6,745 nucleotides of DNA from Verrucomicrobiota bacterium (GCA_027618625.1 JAQCER010000194.1:1-6745); one strand, 5' to 3'; counted from the first letter of the stretch, positions 1 through 6,095 are shown. Made by a program: numbers and translations. The notes: generated by a model from the sequence alone, not told the origin.

Positions 1-187
1 GAAGGTGCTCACCGAGTTCTTCGATCGTATCGAATGCCGCCTTCGCTCCCAGCGGATCTGCCCGCAAAGTGGAATACTCGGGAAAGATATCACCCGCTTG
101 AAAACGCAGACGAAAGACCTCATACACTCCCGCAATCAGCAGCGCAGCCAGGCCGAAGACAAGGGCGAGTGTCAGTGACTTCTTCAT
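1..187 (-). CDS. DUF4350 domain protein, N-terminal part (cut by left edge)
   Basis: Only the first 62 codons are present; the gene continues beyond position 1. The protein opens with Lys-Lys and a hydrophobic helix at about residues 4-22, which acts as a signal anchor. It is followed by F35-P-E-Y-S-T-L-R-A-D-P-L-G47, the signature at the start of DUF4350 proteins (typically [YF]PxYSSLRADPxG). Family members are membrane-anchored proteins of unknown biochemical function, encoded next to DUF4129, MoxR and DUF58 genes. The ATG at 187-185 overlaps the TGA of the DUF4129 gene (186-184) as ATGA, and an AAGGG lies just upstream, so translational coupling is likely. Family assignment is confident; the role is not known, and a MoxR/DUF58 continuation off the window is inferred. 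Confidence 0.88.
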   Translation of the reverse strand, partial: MKKSLTLALVFGLAALLIAGVYEVFRLRFQAGDIFPEYSTLRADPLGAKAAFDTIEELGEHL

Positions 188-1941
188 GCGCCCTTGATCC
201 GTTCGTAGTTTTTCGTGAACTCATCCACGATGCCTTCCGTGGGATCATGCATCCCGTACCAGACCCGCTCGAATGTCTTCACATTCCCGTCAAAGGCATC
301 CAGCACCCGCTCCTGACCACGGGCCTTCATATGCAGCTCACGGCGATAGTCACGATTCGATTTGGACTTGATGATTCGGAGCAAATTTCGCCCGGCCAGG
401 TGCGCAAGACTCGCGAGGAACAATGCTCGCACCGCGAGTCGAGGCTCCCCTTTTTCCACCTGTTCCCGCGCCAGCTTCAGCCACTCATCCTCAGGAAGCT
501 CGTCAGCCAGCAGCTCTTCACTTTTAAGGTCGACGACTTGGCCCACCGACTCATCGTCGCCCAAATCTTCAGCATCACGGTAGCGCCTTACCAGAAAAAC
601 CGACAGCATCCCTATCAAAACCAGAACAAGGACGATCAGGGCGACATACACGAGCGTTTCCAGCACGCCCATCCCCAGAAAATTGAAGCCACTGCCAAAC
701 GACGGCGATCCTGATCCCGGCGGCGAGAAATCGGGAGGATCGATCAAATCACCCAATGCCTCAAAGGCATCCTGAATGAAATCGCCGATCGCCTTTTGGG
801 TCGAAACGATCCAATCCGCGATGACGTTTCCATCATTGTCAGCATCGCCCCCCGCCTCATTCTCCGCTCGAGGCATGCGCCACTCAAATTCCGGACGCGC
901 CATCACTTTGTCCAATGCCGCCCGCGCATCCTGCATACGTGTCACATCGTCCTGAGCGACAACCTGGCCGATGCTGGCACCACAGCCGGCCAACAAAATA
1001 CTGCCCGTCAGCAACATCGTCAGCACTCTGCCGGGACGGGATCGCGCAATCGGCCCCAAATCTGGTTGCGACGCCGATGCCAGCGCTCGATCGCGCTGGT
1101 TCGACTCCAGCCGGGCGATCAGATCTGCGCCGGTTTTCTCCGAAATCCCTTCGAAGCAGCGAACGACATAAATGGCCTTGGTGAACGGACTGAGCACAAA
1201 CCAGGCGCCGATGACAATGATCGCCAGAAATGTCGAATTCAGATAGGCCGCCTGCCAGCTATGGGTAAACACGCTCTCCACGCCCAGCAGCAGCTTCGCC
1301 AGCTGTGGCAGACCTGCGCAGATAAGCGCGACATTGAGCCATGTGAACAGCGCGAATGCCTTGAGCATGGCGAGCAGCAGGTGATTCTGCATCGCCGCAA
1401 AATGACTCTGCCGCACCGAGATCCCCGCGATCCCGCGCAATGCCCTGCGATCAAAATCGAGTGTGTATCCGAAGACCGTCACGTTCTGAAAGAACGCAAT
1501 GATCCACCCAAGCGGAAGCAGAAACAACGCTCCGAGGCACAAGAATATCGGGGCAAACGCATGCAAGAAGACTTGCACTGCTCCATACCGAACAATGCGA
1601 GACAACGTCATCTGCGGCAATGTCCTGCCCGGACTCAGCTGCTGCCAGAGTCGACGACAGAACATCGCCTGGCAGATTTTCATCCACAGGTAAACCAACG
1701 CAATTCCCAGCGACGCATTAATCAGGTGATCCTCGGCATGTGCTCCGCGACTCATCTCTGTGGAAAAAAACAGCAATCCCACGGCAAATGGAACCATGCC
1801 CAGATAACACCAGCAATGCGCGGCAAGCGGCGCCGTCCGCAGCAGATGAAATGCCTGCTCAGTCAGTGCCAGCGCGTTGCGCGAGCGATCGATGTCTGTT
1901 TTGCGTTTGCGAGCCAATGGGTAACGTTGTGGGATATTCAG
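184..1941 (-). CDS. Multi-pass membrane protein with C-terminal DUF4129 domain
   Basis: About 585 residues. The N-terminal half has some five membrane segments (about 43-60, 74-92, 120-152, 188-212, 233-255). A sixth hydrophobic stretch (about 306-320) ends in a lipobox-like L-A-G-C320. Next comes a soluble part with A-R-A-A-L-D-K-V-M-A-R-P-E-F, typical of DUF4129 proteins, a Gly/Ser/Pro/Asp linker, and another helix (about 427-451). The C-terminal 99 residues form the DUF4129 domain, including S-N-R-D-Y-R-R-E-L and F-E-R-V-W-Y-G (W561-Y-G563). No enzymatic activity is established for the family; it is linked by context to MoxR/DUF58 and, in some proteins, transglutaminase modules. No in-frame ATG precedes helix 1. 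Candidate starts are TTG 2028, TTG 1959, CTG 1941 and TTG 1917. I chose CTG 1941: it makes a CTGA overlap with the upstream stop and has AGGA six bases before it. The domain call is firm; the start is uncertain. Confidence 0.85.
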   Translation of the reverse strand: MNIPQRYPLARKRKTDIDRSRNALALTEQAFHLLRTAPLAAHCWCYLGMVPFAVGLLFFSTEMSRGAHAEDHLINASLGIALVYLWMKICQAMFCRRLWQQLSPGRTLPQMTLSRIVRYGAVQVFLHAFAPIFLCLGALFLLPLGWIIAFFQNVTVFGYTLDFDRRALRGIAGISVRQSHFAAMQNHLLLAMLKAFALFTWLNVALICAGLPQLAKLLLGVESVFTHSWQAAYLNSTFLAIIVIGAWFVLSPFTKAIYVVRCFEGISEKTGADLIARLESNQRDRALASASQPDLGPIARSRPGRVLTMLLTGSILLAGCGASIGQVVAQDDVTRMQDARAALDKVMARPEFEWRMPRAENEAGGDADNDGNVIADWIVSTQKAIGDFIQDAFEALGDLIDPPDFSPPGSGSPSFGSGFNFLGMGVLETLVYVALIVLVLVLIGMLSVFLVRRYRDAEDLGDDESVGQVVDLKSEELLADELPEDEWLKLAREQVEKGEPRLAVRALFLASLAHLAGRNLLRIIKSKSNRDYRRELHMKARGQERVLDAFDGNVKTFERVWYGMHDPTEGIVDEFTKNYERIKGA

Positions 1942-2261
1942 AAGCGATCCTGCTCCCAAAGCTTGCCATCGTGCAGCTCTGTCGGGATCTCCACCAGGAT
2001 CTCGCCGATTTGATAATAGACGGTCCAAATCACGATCACTCCGATCACGATCTGGAGCACTGGCATCAGCGGTAGTCGTATCTCGCGCTTGACCTTTACG
2101 GATTCCTCGCGGTGCTCAGCCAGACAGTTGGCACAAATCATACGGTAGTCGTGCTCGGTGATGCACTCGCGACAGAACGAACGCTTACACTTGGGGCACA
2201 AAGCCGCAGCCTCACGCGACGGATGATTCAGGCACGTCTGATGGATACTGACCGAGCTCAT
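1938..2261 (-). CDS. Small B-box-like zinc-finger membrane protein
   Basis: A 107-residue protein. Residues 10-46 carry eight metal ligands, C10-x2-H13-x8-C22-x2-C25-x4-C30-x2-C33-x9-C43-x2-C46, a B-box-type zinc-binding pattern expected to hold two zinc ions. One hydrophobic helix follows at about 65-85, then a short hydrophilic tail. The basic stretch V-K-V-K-R-E-I-R before the helix suggests that the zinc domain is cytoplasmic. Zinc modules of this kind usually mediate protein contacts, so an adaptor role at the membrane is a reasonable guess. The ATG overlaps the previous gene's TGA as ATGA (2261-2258), which fixes the start. Its stop at 1940-1938 lies at the probable start of the DUF4129 gene. 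The ligand spacing matches the second finger of the protein at 2854-3429 exactly. Partner and function are unknown. Confidence 0.85.
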   Translation of the reverse strand: MSSVSIHQTCLNHPSREAAALCPKCKRSFCRECITEHDYRMICANCLAEHREESVKVKREIRLPLMPVLQIVIGVIVIWTVYYQIGEILVEIPTELHDGKLWEQDRF

Positions 2262-2857
2262 GATTCTTCAGGAAGGCTGCTGGGAATGGGTGGCAACTCC
2301 ACGCTGGTTTCCGGCACACTGGGCCGTGCCATTGGTTGTTCCGGCTCCGGCGTCTTCCCCAATGCGGAAACCTGCGCCAGCTCGATCTCCGTCTGCATCG
2401 AGACGAGCACTTCCTTCGCCAATCGCCATCGTAAAAGCGGGCGAATCGTCTCCGCCCGTACCGCCGTTTGAATTCGCACCACACATGTCGGCCCCATGAC
2501 GATGTTCACTGCGATGACCGCCAGGAATCCCATCGCAAAAAGAATCAGCAAGACTGCCATCACGTAGAGCACGGGATCTGAGGGCGACCCATCCAGGCCA
2601 GAAATACTGGCAACCACGAGTAGAGCGGCGACGATTGCTCCCGCGCCAGAGAGAATCGAGGTAACCGTTCCACGTGCAGTCTTCGTCGCGACGACCGACT
2701 GCACCTTTAGAAATTCAAACCGAAAGTATTCTTCGGAAAATGGCAGCAGGAACCCGTTCCCTTTGACGTAGAGGAAATGCCCATTGCCGCGCCAGAAACT
2801 GGAGCAACCGAAGAAGCCCCGCGCAATTCTAACATATTCACCAAAATTCTTCTTCAT
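2258..2857 (-). CDS. Two-helix membrane protein, possible PH-like N-terminus, Pro-rich tail
   Basis: 199 residues from the ATG at 2857. Residues 1-60 are soluble, with alternating hydrophobic pattern (H-F-L-Y-V-K-G-N-G-F-L-L-P-F, then E-Y-F-R-F-E-F-L-K-V-Q-S-V-V-A-T-K-T). This resembles the strands of bacterial PH-like domains but is too weak for a firm assignment. Membrane helices lie at about 64-87 and 96-120. A helical region (about 128-165) and a Pro/Glu-rich tail (about 169-199) complete it. A GTG start at 2893 would add 12 residues overlapping the upstream gene. I prefer ATG 2857 because it forms an ATGA overlap with that gene's stop (2856-2854). No enzyme motif is visible. The position between two B-box-like zinc proteins suggests a shared membrane complex, which is inference. 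Confidence 0.75.
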   Translation of the reverse strand: MKKNFGEYVRIARGFFGCSSFWRGNGHFLYVKGNGFLLPFSEEYFRFEFLKVQSVVATKTARGTVTSILSGAGAIVAALLVVASISGLDGSPSDPVLYVMAVLLILFAMGFLAVIAVNIVMGPTCVVRIQTAVRAETIRPLLRWRLAKEVLVSMQTEIELAQVSALGKTPEPEQPMARPSVPETSVELPPIPSSLPEES

Positions 2858-3429
2858 CCGAAAAAAACTGCGGCAACGATGAAACCGACCCACGCCAGCA
2901 CGACGAAAATACTCAACGCGCCCGCAAGCACCAGCCGCCAGCGACCGCGCGGCACGATGCCCCGCGACGCATTGCGATGCCGCACCACGAGATACAGCGC
3001 CACGGGTGCGGTGAACATTACCAGAAAAAACCCGTAGATGAGCGTCAGGAATGGGAGAATCAACAGGGACAACGCGACATTGTCGTAAAGAGTCACGCGC
3101 GATTGAAACTCCCCCGCCCCCTTCACCTCACGCTGTGTATGAATGCAGCCCAGGCAGAGCGTCCTTCCCAACCAGTCAGCCTGACAGTGGCTGCAAAGAT
3201 AACGCCCGCAACCATCACACGCCACCACTGCCCGCTTGGTGTCATGGTAAAAGCAGGATGCCTCCCCCAGGACGTTTACCGACTCAGCGGGTTTGGAAAT
3301 TTCGCCCGTTGTCGTCAGCGCAGCCGGAAATTGGTGACCGACACAGGATCGCCGGCAGTTGGGGCAATACTCCGGCGTGCCCTGAGAATCGAACGGCAGT
3401 GGAATTTCGCATTTTGCGCAACTGATCAT
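2854..3429 (-). CDS. Zinc-ribbon plus B-box-like zinc-finger membrane protein
   Basis: 191 residues. The N-terminus has a zinc-ribbon-like pair, C4-A-K-C7 and C22-P-N-C25. A second zinc module follows at 59-95: C59-x2-H62-x8-C71-x2-C74-x4-C79-x2-C82-x9-C92-x2-C95, a B-box-like arrangement. Hydrophobic segments at about 117-149 and 166-190 anchor the C-terminal half. A basic loop between them (about 150-165, R-H-R-N...R-G-R-W-R) suggests that the loop is cytoplasmic. The start ATG is preceded by AGGTGA ten bases upstream and lies 24 bases after the stop of the GYF_2/RDD gene. Its own stop overlaps the next ATG. No catalytic residues are evident; the double zinc module suggests a membrane-tethered interaction subunit. 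Domain reading is good, function unknown. Confidence 0.82.
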   Translation of the reverse strand: MISCAKCEIPLPFDSQGTPEYCPNCRRSCVGHQFPAALTTTGEISKPAESVNVLGEASCFYHDTKRAVVACDGCGRYLCSHCQADWLGRTLCLGCIHTQREVKGAGEFQSRVTLYDNVALSLLILPFLTLIYGFFLVMFTAPVALYLVVRHRNASRGIVPRGRWRLVLAGALSIFVVLAWVGFIVAAVFFG

Positions 3430-3439
3430 GAGTAACTAT

Positions 3440-3445
3440 TCACCT
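3440..3445 (-). promoter_or_regulatory. Shine-Dalgarno site of the zinc-ribbon/B-box gene
   Basis: AGGTGA on the minus strand, with ten bases before the ATG at 3429. It lies in the short gap after the stop codon of the GYF_2/RDD gene. This is the one junction of the operon without a stop/start overlap, so independent ribosome entry is needed there. Confidence 0.5.
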
Positions 3446-3452
3446 GATTCGT

Positions 3453-4388
3453 TCACTTAAAGATCACCCGTGTCCCGCACATCATGTCGTGCAGGGCACG
3501 CTTCTCTTTGGTGTGCGCCGCGAGCCACCACGGAAAGCAGCCCAGATAGGCGATGACGCTGCAGACCAGCATGAGGACCGCCACCATGGCCGGAGAAGGC
3601 TCACTGGCTCCCCCACGAGTTGCCGCCACCACGACCAGGATACCGAGAACGTAAGAAATTGAGAAACAGATGAATTTGCTCAGCACTTCCGATGCCCAGC
3701 GAGCAAACGATTTCCCATAGGAAAGCTTGGAGCCGTCAGCGTTCACCACTTGGAATCGAAGCGCCAGCTTCCCCACGGTCCCTCCATATTTGCCCACCAT
3801 CCACACTTCGTAGATCAAGCTGGAAACGATGGTAGCAACGAACATGTAAGCATACGCTCCCATAATCCCCGCCACCATTCCAGCAGCCATGCCTTGATCC
3901 GGCGCACCACCACTCCCGGATAACTTCTCTAAAGCGGGCACTGCCAGCAGACCCAGAGGGATCATGAACATCATATTGATCGCTCCCTTAATCAGCGAAT
4001 CAATGACAGACGCAAGCACCCGCCACCAGAAACCCACGAAACGCATCCCACCCACGTGCAATTGATCGATCAGCCTGGAACCTTCGTGCAGGCTTTGAAT
4101 AAACCCATCTTTGTGCTCGGGTGCGATCCAATTCTCCCCATACGCGATCATTTCCTCCCGCGGCCTCACTTCTTGCGAGTGCGCGCAGACGCCGTATTGA
4201 GACAAATCCACATCGCCAGCTTCGATTTTCACCTGCTCCCTGACAGCATCGATCGACCGCCAGTCTGGCATGCCCTCCGCCCAGATGATGCTACTTCCTG
4301 AAATCAGTCCCGCAGATTCCAGCACCAGCAAATCGCGGGCGGAAACCGGTCCTTTCTGCTTTCCTCTGAAGGAGTAGTACCAACTCAT
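3453..4388 (-). CDS. GYF_2 and RDD domain membrane protein
   Basis: 311 residues from the ATG at 4388. Residues 1-50 are a GYF_2 (DUF4339) domain: it starts M-S-W-Y-Y, has K-G-P-V-S, and ends with W36-A-E-G-M-P-D-W43. GYF folds bind proline-rich peptides in known cases. Residues 68-103 resemble a short zinc-binding linker with most cysteines lost (C68, H70 and H92 remain). An RDD domain follows from about 117: R123 and D130 in helix 1, G-G-T-V-G-K-L-A-L-R-F-Q-V-V-N-A-D-G after helix 2, and K-R-A-L-H-D near the end. Four or so helices are visible. RDD proteins are multi-pass membrane proteins, some implicated in transport. A TTG start at 4430 is possible, but homologous domains begin at MSWYY. 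GGAGG lies only two bases before the ATG, unusually close. It is first in the minus-strand operon. Confidence 0.88.
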   Translation of the reverse strand: MSWYYSFRGKQKGPVSARDLLVLESAGLISGSSIIWAEGMPDWRSIDAVREQVKIEAGDVDLSQYGVCAHSQEVRPREEMIAYGENWIAPEHKDGFIQSLHEGSRLIDQLHVGGMRFVGFWWRVLASVIDSLIKGAINMMFMIPLGLLAVPALEKLSGSGGAPDQGMAAGMVAGIMGAYAYMFVATIVSSLIYEVWMVGKYGGTVGKLALRFQVVNADGSKLSYGKSFARWASEVLSKFICFSISYVLGILVVVAATRGGASEPSPAMVAVLMLVCSVIAYLGCFPWWLAAHTKEKRALHDMMCGTRVIFK

Positions 4389-4444
4389 TGCCTCCGAGAG
4401 TCGACTGTTCCGGCGTCGGATGCAAAGCAAAAAATACGGCGATT

Positions 4445-4474
4445 CCGATCATTGTTGAACCGGAAAGTGATTGG
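4445..4474. promoter_or_regulatory. Imperfect inverted repeat, candidate LysR operator
   Basis: The left arm CCGATCATT (4445-4453) and right arm AGTGATTGG (4466-4474) pair at seven of nine positions across a 12-base spacer. The repeat lies between the divergent GYF_2/RDD and LysR genes, where LysR-type proteins usually bind to control themselves and a neighbour. The placement is suggestive, but no consensus is known for this regulator and a chance repeat is possible. Confidence 0.3.
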
Positions 4475-4485
4475 CCTGCAATGAC

Positions 4486-4501
4486 AAACCTGTGATGGTT
4501 T
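4486..4501. promoter_or_regulatory. Small perfect dyad just upstream of the LysR gene
   Basis: AAACC-TGTGAT-GGTTT forms five-base arms around a six-base centre, ending six bases before the LysR start codon. It could be an autoregulatory site or a weak hairpin at the 5' end of the transcript. Arms this short occur by chance, so this is a low-confidence note. Confidence 0.2.
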
Positions 4502-4507
4502 CGAATC

Positions 4508-5431
4508 ATGCACCCCTACCCGAAGATTCACCATCTTGAACTCTTTTACTATGTGGCCAAGCACGAAGGCATCACCTCCGCCGTCCGTCACATGCCATAC
4601 GGGATCCAGCAACCGGCGGTGAGCGGGCAGGTGCTCCAGCTTGAGCGCGATCTTGGCGTTAAATTGTTCAACCGTCGTCCCTTCGCGCTCACCGCAGAAG
4701 GGGCTCAGTTGTACGCGGTGATCGCTCCATTCTTTTCTCAGTTACCGGAAGTCGCAGGGAAACTACGGGGCGAAGAAAGCCAGCACCTGCGACTCGCCGC
4801 TGGCGTAACGGTTCTCGCCACTCACCTGCCAAAGGTTTTCAATGATATGCGCGCCAGATTCCCTCGCCTGCGCCTGACGCTGCGCGACTCCACGGTATCG
4901 CAAATAGGCGAACTGCTCGCCGCTCAGGAAGTGGACATCGCCATCACCATCATCGATGGCTCACTGCCCCGCAGCGCGCGCTCAGTTGAGCTGTTACGAT
5001 TACCCATCGTCATGCTTGTGCCGACCAGCAGCAGCATTCGTTCCTTCAACTCGCTCTGTAAGGACGGTAAGGACGATGGCGCAGGCGGAATTCAGATCAC
5101 CGAGCCGCTCATCTCAGTCGGAAACACCGAGCCGATGTCCCAGCAATTTCAGCAGGAACTGCGCAAGCGCGGGATCCGCTGGGACACGCACGTCGAAGTG
5201 TCCAGTCTTAAACTGATCCAGAGCTACGTTGCTCAAGGATTCGGCGTAGGCATCACCGTCGACATCCCAGGTGACGAAGTGATTCCTGAAGTTCGACGGA
5301 TCGCTCTGCCAAAGTTTCCACCCGTCATCGCCGGCCTCGTCTACACCGGCCAGCTGAAGCCGATCGCCGCCGCATTTCTGGAAATCGTGAAGCTCCGAGC
5401 CGCAGAACTTCGCAGGAAATTGCAACCGTGA
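4508..5431 (+). CDS. LysR-family transcriptional regulator
   Basis: 307 residues, a normal length for the family. The N-terminal winged helix-turn-helix spans about residues 7-65. It includes L12-F-Y-Y-V, the recognition region Q35-P-A-V-S39-G-Q, L45-E-R-D-L-G50, K52-L-F-N-R-R and L61-T-A-E-G65. Residues about 92-300 form the periplasmic-binding-like effector domain, with L-P-K-V-F-N-D-M-R-A-R-F-P near its start, D-I-A-I-T-I at its first lobe and Y-V-A-Q-G-F-G-V-G-I-T-V in the second. A Lys/Asp/Gly-rich loop (C-K-D-G-K-D-D-G-A-G-G) sits between the lobes. The effector and targets are unknown. It is divergent from the minus-strand operon and followed by fucU after 42 bases, so either may be a target. 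The ATG has no clear Shine-Dalgarno sequence. Confidence 0.92.
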   Translation: MHPYPKIHHLELFYYVAKHEGITSAVRHMPYGIQQPAVSGQVLQLERDLGVKLFNRRPFALTAEGAQLYAVIAPFFSQLPEVAGKLRGEESQHLRLAAGVTVLATHLPKVFNDMRARFPRLRLTLRDSTVSQIGELLAAQEVDIAITIIDGSLPRSARSVELLRLPIVMLVPTSSSIRSFNSLCKDGKDDGAGGIQITEPLISVGNTEPMSQQFQQELRKRGIRWDTHVEVSSLKLIQSYVAQGFGVGITVDIPGDEVIPEVRRIALPKFPPVIAGLVYTGQLKPIAAAFLEIVKLRAAELRRKLQP

Positions 5432-5473
5432 ATCCTGCTTGATTTAGTCGGCAAACTTAGCAACCCTCACCCC

Positions 5474-5923
5474 ATGTTACGAGGAATATCCCCACTCATC
5501 AGCCCCGATTTGCTCGATGCACTCTACCGCATGGGCCATGGTGACGAACTGGTGCTGGCCGACGCCCATTTTCCGAGCGAATCGTTGGGCAGACGCGTGG
5601 TACGAGCCGATGGCCTTCCCATCGCAGATCTACTGGACGCAATCCTCCCCCTACTCGCACTCGATACCTTTGTCGAATCGCCCCTGTTCATGATGGAGCC
5701 TGTTCCGGGCGACTCCGTCGATCCCAGCCTCATCGACGCCTACCGAGCAGCCATCTCCCGCCACTGCACGCCGGAACCACCCATCACCCTGATCGAACGT
5801 TTCGCTTTTTACGAACGCGTAAAGGCCCAGGGCTTCGCAGTCGTAGCCACGGGCGAAACTGCAAAGTACGGGAACATCATTCTCAAAAAAGGCGTGACGC
5901 CAGTGGCAAATCATTGCCCATAA
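5474..5923 (+). CDS. fucU: L-fucose mutarotase (RbsD/FucU family)
   Basis: 149 residues, close to the roughly 140 of E. coli FucU, with similarity over the full length. FucU interconverts the alpha and beta anomers of L-fucose in the cytoplasm, supplying the form used by fucose isomerase or dehydrogenase. Family motifs are I5-S-P-L-I-S-P, M20-G-H22-G-D-E, D30-A-H32-F-P, R44-A-D-G, M73-M, R109-F-A-F-Y-E-R115 and the C-terminal A-K-Y132-G-N-I-I-L-K-K-G-V-T-P. H22, D30 and Y132 fall at the active-site positions known for the family. The RFAFYER and MMxxVxGD features favour FucU over RbsD. The gene starts without a recognisable ribosome-binding site 42 bases after the LysR gene and could be cotranscribed with it. 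No other fucose gene is visible in the window. Confidence 0.93.
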   Translation: MLRGISPLISPDLLDALYRMGHGDELVLADAHFPSESLGRRVVRADGLPIADLLDAILPLLALDTFVESPLFMMEPVPGDSVDPSLIDAYRAAISRHCTPEPPITLIERFAFYERVKAQGFAVVATGETAKYGNIILKKGVTPVANHCP

Positions 5924-5946
5924 AACGAAAGTGTCACTGTTTCGTT
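5924..5946. terminator. Inverted repeat after fucU, weak hairpin or operator
   Basis: AACGAAA (5924-5930) and TTTCGTT (5940-5946) are perfect inverted repeats around a nine-base loop, beginning right after the fucU stop codon. The stem is AT-rich and lacks a following T-run, so it is a poor intrinsic terminator. The motif AAACGAAA (5923-5930) recurs at 5979-5986, which would also suit a protein-binding site. Confidence 0.3.
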
Positions 5947-5995
5947 CCCATCGCGGCTGGGAGGCTGACTTCGGGATCAAACGAAATACCCTGGC

Positions 5996-6011
5996 GAAAG
6001 GGTGAAAGGGT
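5996..6011 (+). repeat. Short tandem repeat in the fucU-YbjN gap
   Basis: GAAAGGGT occurs twice in direct succession (5996-6003 and 6004-6011), in the 172-base gap between fucU and the YbjN-domain gene. The purine-rich units may simply be low-complexity sequence. No promoter with convincing -35 and -10 boxes is visible in the gap. Confidence 0.4.
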
Positions 6012-6095
6012 GGCGTAGTTTCTGGACGCCCGCTCGGACGTGTTCTATTACTTGAATGGGCGAACCATTTGCCACCACAACAAGCCTAACCAACT

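Noticed and set aside
34..714. A 226-codon open frame on the plus strand
   Set aside because: It is antisense to the DUF4350 start and the conserved DUF4129 domain, has no recognisable motif, and has compositional bias typical of a shadow frame.
796..2013. A 405-codon open frame on the plus strand
   Set aside because: It lies antisense to the DUF4129 gene. Its product is rich in Arg, Gln, His and Pro with no domain pattern, whereas the minus strand shows clear membrane helices and family motifs.
2858..2893. GTG start at 2893 for the two-helix membrane protein
   Set aside because: The extra 12 residues overlap the upstream coding sequence, while ATG 2857 gives the same ATGA overlap seen at two other junctions of the operon.
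2977..3435. A 152-codon open frame on the plus strand
   Set aside because: It is opposite the zinc-ribbon/B-box gene, whose metal ligands are clear on the minus strand. It has no ribosome-binding site and no family features.
4389..4430. TTG start at 4430 for the GYF_2/RDD protein
   Set aside because: The added residues are Arg-rich and outside the domain; GYF_2 domains of this type begin at M-S-W-Y-Y, encoded from the ATG at 4388.
4396..4460. Possible sigma-70 promoter for the minus-strand operon (TTCAAC, 17 bases, TATTTT)
   Set aside because: The -35 box matches only three of six consensus positions and the -10 box four of six, which is not better than chance in a region of this size.
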